A DNA stretch of 64,000 nt from Acanthaster planci (Eukaryota > Echinodermata > Asteroidea > Valvatida > Acanthasteridae), in assembly GCF_001949145.1 (NCBI RefSeq), contig NW_019091531.1, positions 327,825-391,824 of the forward strand, written 5' to 3'. Shown here one piece after another: positions 54,301 to 64,000 of the stretch. The translations under genes were made by a program, and so were the position numbers. The notes under the pieces were generated by a model. That model was not told the origin of the DNA. It did no database searches and saw only the letters and a list, made by a program, of their open reading frames with translations. Each line of letters opens with the position of its first letter. Position 1 is the stretch's first letter.

Positions 54301-57300
54301 GAGTGCCTGGAAAAAGTTTTCAATAACAATAACCATACAAGGATGTCAAAATGCGATCTCTTTTTTAAGGGTACGAGAATATTACCTATTGAAGTAAATT
54401 TTGATGTCAAGGTCCTTTAAGGTTTCATCGGATTGCCTTCATAAAATGGCACACTGCTTTATATCCTCGTCATGGTGGCTGTCTTACTGTTCTGAGACAA
54501 GGTTTCCTGCAACAAAATCTGATTTTTTTTTTGCTCCGAACTCTTAGCATAATAATCATACTTAAGGTGCGTTTCTTTCGAACTCTACAGAAAAATATAG
54601 CAAATGTACTTGGCGTGAATTTGTAAATACCGAGAGGAAAATCTCTTTTAAATGATGGGCGTTCACACTGTTGTTCATATTTTTTCGAACCCCTTGTCTT
54701 TTTACACCTTGGTTTGTTTCAATTGCAGCAACTTGGGTGGAAATCAATTGACCAGGATACCATACGATGCCTTGTTACAACTTGAGTCACTTATAACGCT
54801 GTGAGTATAGCAATGGGTCGTGCACGAACCTAAACTTAAAAATAGCACCTTTGAGAATGAATGAATTAATAATATTTAAGAGAGGCCTGAACTCTTTAAC
54901 CCTCAATAATGCTTGCGTTTGGTACTTGATAGTGTGGGGGCTATCCCTATATAGATGGAATCAAATCTAGCACTATTTGTGGCAGATTCGATTTTTCCCC
55001 AAGCCAAGGTTTTTCCCCACACGATAAATCACTCGAGCGACCTCATGGCTAAGGACGCGGGTCCGTTTTGGAGGAAACATGCAGCATGTTGTGACCGGCT
55101 TTAAGCCTCTGTTGAAATTTCACAGTGAACCTGTAAAGAAAATAATGTCGGCACAGGAAGTATGTTTCTTTGACAATAATCTGCAATTGGGATGTACAGT
55201 AATGTGATTGGGGAGGCTTGCATTATTATTTATTACCTATACATCCATCACATTTTTAAACGTGACTTACAAAATAGTTACACAAATCCGCTAATCAGTG
55301 TGTATTCACCCTGTAAAATGTTAACCATTATACTATTCGAATGTTAACGACAACGACTTCGGAATACATGTGGGATATTTCAGAAAATGTAGAAATTCCT
55401 TATTTCATCCAGACGTTTAGGGAGTTACGATAAGTCCAATGTCAAAGAGCCCCAATGTTATCAGTTTTGTAATGGTCTGATTATTTATTTTAAATGTACT
55501 TGCAAACCACCAGTGCATTAGAGATACGTCGTAGGTACAGTGTAAATTGAGCTTTAGGTTGACTTTTTATTGTTTCTGTATCACTCTACAAACGATTCTA
55601 AAGTTCTACATCAGACTCTCAGTTATACAGTTGTCAGGTATTTTAATCACAAAATCGGACACTTGTTCTTCCTCGTCAGTTTCACTACTATTTCATTACA
55701 TATTCATTTCGAACAGGCACTGTTTCAGATCAGATTTCAGATTGAGAATAATTATATTTCACAGTTAGTCACTTCGACACCAAGGCCTTCCAATGTTGAG
55801 ACATTTTGGACGTCAGATCTTGATCAGATTGAAGGCTATTTCAGACTTTTCGATATGAATGTGCAGCAATGTTGTGGCTACCACACCACACCACACCCCA
55901 CGAAAACTCCGAAAAATATGGACCAGGTAACAGAGTTCAAAAAGTAGCACATATAATCTTGAAAAATTCATACTGGCCCAGATCTTACTGATTATTGGGT
56001 GAACAAAATCACCGCCTGCAAGAGCGAATCCAGGAGAGGGGCAACAGGAACCACACCCTCTCTCCAAAAGGAGCCATGGTTGGAAAAGTATTAAGAGGAA
56101 GACTATTATTGGCTTATTTCATTTCTCTCCCTTCCAAAAGCCCCACCCCTCAGAAATGCCATGAAAGATTGTATGGGACAAATTCAAACTTTTCGGCCCC
56201 AAAACTTAAAACGAGTTTGCCCCCTATTCAAAAATATGGTTCTGGGTCCGTCACCGCATTCTGCACTATGACGAAGCCATACATACCATTGCTCTCCGTC
56301 ACTGCTCTGCCTTCTTGAGATGATCTTTAGCGCCGAGAGCCCTTGTAACGCGGTTAGCATGATAGATCTAACAAGGGCACGCAATCTTAACTAGTGATTG
56401 TCTTACCTATCATGAGTTACCTCTTTTGGCCGCAAAACAGGACTACCTTGTCCGTAATTATTGTTATCGGTTTGGGCATCCCTTTGATAGGTTATTTCGT
56501 TTCTTTCCTAAGTTTTTTTGCATTTAAGTTCAACAGTAATTACTTCACTTCAATACAAGCTATCGACATTGGTAACTATGCTTCTTTGCGTGGCTTGTGT
56601 ATCACATTAATGCAATAATATATTGATGCCACGTTTTACAGAGCAGCATTTCACTCTAAAATCCTGGTTTATCAATGGAAATAAACCTGTCGGATGGGGG
56701 GGTTCTTTGTACAACATGTCATTGTGGAGAACGGCTGATGTGTGGTCCAGCTTCATTATTGTATGAGTGTTCAGGGGCTACCTGAGGTTTGAAACTCTCA
56801 ACTCACAGTCGATTTACGTGAGATTTGTCACAGTGCGACTTCCACTTGTGGCTTGCATCTGCAAAGTGATGCAACTACAAATCGACAACCTTTCCTCAGA
56901 TCTTTAACCACGGAATTTGTTTCAGCTTCGTGACATTTAAATTTGGTATAGGTGCGTCCACCATATTGCCAGTTCTACTCTGTTTCTCTCTGCCGTTGTT
57001 TCATCTCAGCCTATGCCCAAAATTACACTTAGAACACGTTTTTCTTCATATTTTCAATCCCATTCCGTATAAGTTAACGTTTGATAATGGTGGTATTAAA
57101 AGAGGATCCTTCTTTTTGGTGACGCACATGAAGCTTTGGGCCCTTGTACAAAAATGTGCAGGGTCATAGGAGGTACAACGGAACACATTCCACGGGATTC
57201 TCTCTCACGCCTTGCAAAGCTGAAAACGGTTAAGCAAAAAAGTCTACATTTTTTCTAACATTGGATGTCGGTAACACACAAGGAGGTAAAGAGTTTATTT

Positions 57301-60300
57301 TGCCAGTACACGCTTGGCTGATATCTTCTTTAAAATTGGATTGTGGCCATCTGAAACTAAAGAAGTACCCTTCTTTTCACAGGAATGTTACAAAGAATCG
57401 TATTTCAACGCCATTCGAACTACCTGAAACTGTCATATCACTGTAAGTACTGAAAATGTGGAAAGCTGTGCAAGCCATCTGCTGTGATAAAGATTACACA
57501 TAATGCAATAGAAAGGTGTTTTCAAGTGGCAGATCCAACGTTTTACGAGAAGGGACGCGCCCAGTATCTACACAAAAGGTCTGCGGTGCGCAGAGGTTAA
57601 ACTTTAATCTTCCAGTAGAGCATGCTAAAGTGGAGTTTTTGTCATGTAAATTTAATATTAAATAACCATTTGAAATATGCAACAAGACAAGGAAAAAGAG
57701 ATATATATCACGTCCAGTCTTTGGATCTGCTGTGTTATCTTCTTTCCTTTTTGTTGTCGCTTGCTGCACTGTCAAATACGAAACATTTAAGCAACTAATC
57801 GGCCGTACATTAACACGGAATGATCACGACACTGATCGTGCCGCACTACGACCTGACCAGCCATTAAGAACTTAACAAGGAGCTTCTTCAAATTTGTACG
57901 TAATTGGAAGTAGTAACTGGAATACTTTCCATTCTCTCCAGATTTGCAGGAGAAAATGAATTTCGAGACATTAAGCCACTGGTGAAAAATGGAGTCAATC
58001 TGCAGGCAGTGTAAGCCAGAATGCTTCAAGAACAAAAATGGCAACGAAAACTTTGCGAATAATGTCACATTTAAGTATTTTGAATACTGCAGCTCTTTTA
58101 TTATGGCAGGATAACAAACGATTAGGAATGCTGTCACTGTTAGAATTGAGTCTATTAAAGATTCAGATATTGAAGGCAATTTTCGAAAATTGAATGAATG
58201 GAATCACATTTCACTGGAAGCACGTCTTTACCCCATATCTTTTTCGAAATTTTATCCAGAGTTTTCAGAAGTAATAACCTGCAGGTGATAGAGACAGATA
58301 CCTTTAAAAGATGCCAGAAATTATTAAAGTTGTAAGTATTTTGTTCCACCTTTTTCTTGTTCGACGTAGTTGCGATATCACCGTACCAAAGCCAACTGCA
58401 ATGGCCATGAGCGTGAAATTTAATGACTTATTGGATGCAGACCTCTGAATTGAGTTTTAAAAGGGAGCGGACTTTTCTCCATGACGTATGCATTTTAAGA
58501 AAAATTGTCCAATTTATTGTGTGTAAAAATCTGTAAAACATGGCGTCTCTTTGCAAGTGCAGATTTGTTCCAGAAGATTCATATGTGAAAATCGTTCAGC
58601 ACTTAATGTTATCCACAGAGATTTGAAGTCAAACAGCATAAGAGAAGTACAAGCAAGGGGTCTAGCGGGACCACAGGGAATGACCAAACTGTGAGTATCC
58701 CGTGTGCGCCCTTTAGGTACCGGTAGGTCTGTTCTAATGGCTATTAAGGGGTTGTCTGGTAACTGGATATCATACAGAAGGAAAACTGCGATACGAGTTT
58801 TCCAAAAGAAATACTCTTCACAATGACATAGCGCTCTTCCTAGGATTTTAAAGCTCAGCAGGATGGAGTGATTTTTTTCAGTATCTAATATGAAATCTAC
58901 ACTATTTCACTGCTGCGGTTAGTGCACGCAGGCTGACACGCATAGCAAAAGAACAAAAGAACATATATGTCTGATTGAGTTCAAACTTCACCTGTAATGA
59001 TAAGGGACATGTACATGCACGCCAGGTTTTAAAAAATCGATCACTGCACAGCCGTGTTCTGGGGGAGGGGTTTCCGCCCTCCAGATGTGCAATGGGCCAA
59101 AACGTCATGGCTCTTTGATAAGAACTATGAACGCACATGTATCTGGGTCGGCAGAAATGTTTTCAATTCAAGCCACTTGGTTCGATTTAAATTATCCCTT
59201 TGCCATCGGTGAGCCTCTATGAATTCGACGTAGAGGAATTATAACCATATTTTAATTGATACAGTAATAACCCAGGCTTGATTAAAACTCACTCTATTTA
59301 GCAAATTTTGACCAACATTTCTAATTTTATTGAAATAAATGTGTACTTCAGAGATAAAAAGTAAATTGTACATTGATACTTTTTCCAAACTAAGAAGTCG
59401 ACACTTACATTGAAGTAAAGTTTAACGCAATTAATACGCCTGCCCTGTCTGCCTACATTACGAAATTTATTGTTTTCCGCGTCATTCTACCAATGCAACT
59501 GTTATTTGCACTGAATTGCTGGTGGTTTGCACATGGCGAAGTACCAGATAGATCTTTATCATTTTTGTCAGGCAAGTCTCATTAATGAATCACGTCTTTA
59601 CTGTGCCTAAGGCATATGGGAAGTAACAAGCTCAAGACTTTGGGACCCGCTGCTACAGAGGGGCTTCAAATCCAGGAAATGTAAGTCATCCAGTTCTATT
59701 TATTTTTGACATCATTCTGTTGGTCAGATTTTCAACTGATCACGATGGCCATGACCTGAACGTTTTCGGATGATCAGTGTGAACTAAGAGCAAGCGCAAC
59801 TGAAATATTCAGGAGCGGGAATTAGAGGCCTTTCTGATTGTATAAGGAGAGGTGGATTTGGATGGTCGTTGTTTCAAAAGAATGAGAAATGTTCACCATC
59901 TACAATTTCTTTGCAAGCCCACTGTCAGTGTTATTGCAGCTCAGTGCTTTTGTTCCTCACACGACGCATTTTGCAAAGTCCTCATACTGAAATACAACAA
60001 ATGTAAATCGAAAAGCATCCGTAATGGCTTATAAAAAGGGGATGCAGGTCGTAATTCCCATGCCGAATGTAACAGCAATATGCATGTACATGTACACACA
60101 AATTTTATCACCGACGCAGATTTATCAAAAACATTGGCGAATCATGATCTTTAAACTTACATGTATCTCTGATAACTGCTCAACAATTAAGTGAAAAAAA
60201 AGATCCATCCTTTTGTATGGCAGAATTCTTTACGATAACGACTTGAACGTTTTGAAGACTCACACGTTTGGAAAGGCAACGAACTTGGGACGATTGTAAG

Positions 60301-63300
60301 TGTCTTTGTGAGTATATGAAAATTAACACGTATAAAGCCTATGTACACGACGTGTAGAGGGCGTTCATGTTTCGCTAGCACCAGCAACTGCCCCAAGTAC
60401 ATTTTACACAATTATTCGTCGAAGAGTAAGGCTTTGCGCCCGGTTCATGCGTAGTTTGAATTTCTGGTAAATGTAATTGAAGGTGACGCGCATTAATTCA
60501 CAGTTGTGGTGTGGGCAAACTGTCTTCTTTTTTAAACTTAGAGTCCTTGACAACTGCAAAGTAGAGGAGATCCCAAGCGGGCTTTTTGTCGATCCTTCGG
60601 TGGAGTATTACGAGAGAGACGTGAATCGTCTGTAAGTGCAAAACTTTGATCGTTATGTACATCATAGAAATCATTCCCTAAAATCCTAAAGGTAAATTTA
60701 GTATACATAAACCGTTCCATTGAAATCCTAAAATACAGCTGAAGTGAACGGGACTAGGGAAAATGTTTTCTGCCCCGTTTTGGATGTTTTCAAAGTTTGC
60801 TTACTGGTTTACAGTTTTAATGTTATTAATTAGTCACTATATGCTTGACAATAATAAATTTACAGTAGCAGACTCAGCATTATCAAAATGTATGATGATG
60901 GTAATGCTGTGAGGAAATTGCATTTATGAATCGAACGTGGCAAAAAAAATCCCTTTTAAAGCTCAATACTAATACGGCAAAACGTCTTTCGTTTTCTTTT
61001 TAAGTGACCTGGGTAGTAATATGATAAAACGTGTTTCTCCGGGGGCATTTCAAGGTGTGAAAAGCTTCGATAAATTGTAAGTAATAATGATATTTAGATG
61101 TTCTAATTTTCTAGTTTTATTAGAAACTGTGCATCCAATTTCTTATTATTTACTTCGTTGGCATACCGGGGAGCTGAAATAAATGATTTCTGGTATAGGC
61201 ACCCACAAGGATGTTAATGTATACTTTAAAGGGAGGTTAGGCCTACACCTTTGTTTTTTCCCGTGATTTTAAAGATTTGGCAGATTTAGGGGTATAAAAT
61301 TAACCACAGTTTTCATTCCACTGACTTATGTCATGTTTGAGTTAACTGATTTGAGAGAAACTAAGAAAAACTCAGACTGCCTTTTGAACGGTCAAGAACA
61401 GCTTGTAATTTATTTTGCGCAAAATCCATGAACTGCAGGGCGGTCTGAGTGATCAGCAACTTACACGCAGGGGTCCATCCACAGGTGAACAAGCACGACA
61501 AGTGTCGTTGCTCCTTTTAAACGAGCTTTTCTCCACAGCCAAGAGTTATCAGTAAATTTACTCTGAAGTAATATGTCTCTTCTAAAATTCAACATTGTGG
61601 ATTTTTTGCGTCAGAGCAAATCTAAAATACATTCTCAATTTACTTACTAATAATATGCGCACAGATGAAATAAAATCTTGAAATACGGAAAGTTTAACGT
61701 CTGAAAATCGTGGCTTCTGTTGACGAAAATCTGGCTGTGCATGAACTGGGAACGTCCGCCATGTTACAGATTGAAATGTACCATTATTCTTCAGGGGCGG
61801 GTATTGGGAACGAAAAGTTTTGGCGTTAAGAAAGTCCCTTTTAGTTGATAAAATTTAACTTCGAACTGATCTATTTTCTTTTATAATTTATACTTTACAC
61901 ATATTTCCTATACTCTTTCAGTTTTCAATGCGTTTGTGAATTTCTGCCGGTGCGTTTTTGGTACCTTTAGTATTATTCATTTATAATGGGTCCCACATCT
62001 GTAAACACGCGACACAAAAATCGGCGCCGGTTAACGGATACGGATAGTTAAAACAGAACAAATTCTTCCACGAGGGTTGGCCAGTCATCATGAGAAAAAT
62101 GGACAAAGTTTCTGTTTTTTCGAAAACTACAGAATTCTGGGCGAAAATATTTCACTGACTAGGGGTATTATTTGCTTTCTTTCAAGTAAGATATTCCAGG
62201 ATTGTTGGCAGCAACATGTTTTGTGATTTAACCAATGGCGTCACCTACCTTTAAGCTCCTTACAGCCTAGACTTGACCAAGTCAGGATCCTCCGTGACGT
62301 TTGTCTGCTTAAATGTTTATGCTTGGCTATGGAGGTTTTTCATCTTTGCGCGGCGTTACTTGCTTTGCGACCTCTTGTGTCCACTTATAGACCGTGCACT
62401 AATACATTCATAATTATGCATGCATGGGCACAAATGGCCTTTGTGGCAAGAAGTGTGAGCGGCGAAAATGTACAGGGGATCACTTTCAGTTTTCCGGCTT
62501 TGTTATTTTTTTTTCTTCAGAGAATCCCATTAAATCGTGTTTGCTATTAGTTTTTTATTTAAAGAGAAATTTTAAGAGCTCTGTAAAAAGACTTTATTAT
62601 CGTAATTTTTCCTGTGTGCACGAGATCGCCGTTTCTTAGTATGGCCTCCTTCCATCAAGTCATATAAACTACCTCGTTAGTGTTCGTGGAGCCAACCTGT
62701 AGGCCATGTACATTTGTAAAACACGTACTGATGTTCAATGTACATGTACCGGTACTGTACCCATTCGATTCGCTGCTTTCTGCACTTGGGAAATCTGAAG
62801 AACCAGATTTCTTTCTCTTTGGCATGTGCACATTGTCTTGTACAACCCCAAACACAGCAACTGGATACCATTTCTTTCGGTAGTACTCCAAGATATGACC
62901 AAATTCAATGGTAAGCTATGTACTTACAGTATACTATACTGACGAGCCTAATTTAAAAATGTCAATTTTTTTTGAGTTTTGCACCGCAGAAGACCGGGGC
63001 TTTTATAGGGGAAAGTTTAGGTGGGGTGCTCACTCAGAGTCGCATGACTTCGGGGAGTTCTAATATTGCAGCTTTATGGACAGTAATTTCTCATATTTCC
63101 TTAGTATCACATTGTGTCTGATTTCGGTTGCACTGCAGACAATTGCCACATAATAAATTGATCACTCTTCCGGAAGACATGTTTGCGACCTCCAAACGCA
63201 TTGGTGATTTGTAAGTATTTTAGAGTACATTAGCTATATTAGATATGCGTTTGGAAGGATACTTTATTATGCATTCAGACGAAAATATGAAAAGATACAT

Positions 63301-64000
63301 ACAATGTCATGTGGTAAAATCACCATACCCATAACGATCTAATTTCAGAATACTATCCAACAACCAGCTTGTGTCTAGAGGCCTACCGCTCAATCTGTTC
63401 ATCAACACATCGATTACGACATCACTGTAAGATCTGCATGTTCACTTTCGTCTAGTACGGTGCGTGTTTGCGTAAACCAAGATAACGCAAGTCTTCCAAT
63501 GAGTACTGTTAAAGCTTCAGTTGTGCGTTAACATTTTTACATCTTTTGACCATGACTGTTAGAGAAATGGTTTAGCTGGAGCTCGAAAGCCAAAGAACTC
63601 CTTGTCCCAAGGGCTTATAAATGAAGACCGTCCCGTGCACGATTGTTTCTTAATTCTTTGACGTGGGAATAACTCGGGAACTGAAAGGTTCACAATCCTC
63701 AGAGATGCATAGCGGCGTTAGACCGTGTCATGTATTCCTTTTTTGGCCTCAACATCTGTTGTTGAACGAGCATTTCGAATATTCTTTTGTGTCCTTGGTT
63801 TTAAACTCATAATTTGGTTCAGAAAGGCAACGTTTTATTATTTTTCAGGCAGTTTTGTTTGATTAATCGTGAACTGAAGTACCATCTGAAATATTATTAC
63901 CTTTGTCTTGCTCTTGTTCTGAAGAGACATTTCATCCAATCAGCTGACAACTTTTCCAGAGGAACTACTTCGGTCACAGCACAAACTCCAAAACCTGTAC
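51114..64000 (+). CDS. Gene C: tandem paralogue of gene B, LRR part only, truncated by window end
   Basis: Exons: 51114-51319, 54729-54800, 57383-57442, 57942-58010, 58260-58331, 58619-58690, 59612-59680, 60224-60295, 60542-60631, 61005-61076, 63139-63210, 63349-63426, and 63925 to the window end. Every complete exon equals its gene B counterpart in length and phase, except exon 1, which is one codon longer (206 versus 203 nt). No stop interrupts the 360 codons visible. Protein order is signal peptide, LRR N-cap and 12 further LRR exons; the cysteine-rich and membrane part should follow beyond 64000. Exon sequences are close to those of B (exon 13 differs at about 3 of 76 positions), so the duplication is fairly recent or exons are under strong constraint. 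Confidence 0.86.
53690..54110. repeat. Diverged repeat of about 200 bp in gene C intron 1
   Basis: Two related segments, each with CTTAAAG-GCCC, ACCAGA-TTT-AATGTTTG, ACATTTTAAA and ATGTCAT-CAA. A single counterpart lies at 25090-25300 in gene B intron 1. Confidence 0.55.
54729..64000 (+). CDS. Gene C exons 2-13: LRR tract (continues past the window)
   Basis: Twelve one-repeat exons with phase-2 introns run parallel to gene B exons 2-13, for example LNLGGNQLTRIPYDAL at 54729 and LILYDNDLNVLKTHTF at 60224. Exon 13 starts at 63925 (acceptor TCTGAAG, as in B) and is cut by the window edge after 76 bases. The intron between exons 10 and 11 (61077-63138) is longer than in B and carries a THAP-like fragment. 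Confidence 0.86.
61077..63138. other. Gene C intron 10, expanded relative to gene B
   Basis: About 2.06 kb against 0.97 kb in B. Beyond the THAP fragment I see no exon or clear repeat ends. Confidence 0.5.
62677..62871 (-). pseudogene. THAP zinc-finger fragment in gene C intron 10
   Basis: The minus-strand frame from ATG at 62871 reads CCVWGCTRQ, then IWFFRFPK and RIEWVQ, the first half of a THAP (C2CH) DNA-binding domain. The second C-x-x-H half is missing. THAP domains occur in P-element-type transposases, so a transposon relic is likely; an unspliced first exon of a nested gene is the alternative. Confidence 0.6.

Overview
The window is nuclear DNA from a multicellular animal. Genes are split by GT-AG introns, most exons are single protein modules (one leucine-rich repeat, one Ig domain or one EGF domain), and introns and spacers are packed with decayed transposons. 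Base composition, receptor types and repeat load fit a marine invertebrate, for example a cephalochordate, hemichordate, echinoderm or cnidarian. The sequence alone does not settle which. All three genes lie on the + strand. Every exon boundary was worked out by hand from reading frame and splice signals, and no transcript was available to check them.

Gene A (3814-12885, 12 exons, 862 residues, frame closes exactly) encodes a type I receptor: signal peptide, two N-terminal exons with an Ig-like part, one Tie/MEGF-like EGF module, four Ig domains, one membrane helix and a cytoplasmic TIR domain. The TIR domain looks more like that of Toll-like receptors than of the IL-1 receptor.

Gene B (22047-47483, 20 exons, 1207 residues, frame closes exactly) encodes a signal peptide, an LRR N-terminal cap, about 17 LRRs written mostly as 60-90 bp exons with phase-2 introns, a GCC2/GCC3-type cysteine-rich stalk, about eight membrane segments and a cysteine-rich tail. 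Gene C (51114 to beyond the window end) is a tandem paralogue of B. Its first 13 exons match B one for one in order and phase, and all but the first in length where both are complete. Upstream sequence and several intron blocks are also conserved. All three genes look like surface receptors built for extracellular recognition, so an innate-immune or recognition cluster is a reasonable inference, not a demonstrated function.

Layout: 1-3813 repeats and the 5' flank of gene A; 3814-12885 gene A; 12886-22046 spacer with a large foldback element, tRNA-like sequence, degenerate TTAGGG-like repeats beside a GC-rich island, and a three-unit tandem repeat; 22047-47483 gene B; 47484-51113 spacer with a MITE, a repeat fragment and a minus-strand reverse-transcriptase relic; 51114-64000 gene C (partial). 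Assembly gaps lie at 16970-16979 and 32967-33298. Because B and C are paralogues, several insertions in B introns can be compared with the matching place in C. This gives relative ages and one probable empty site.
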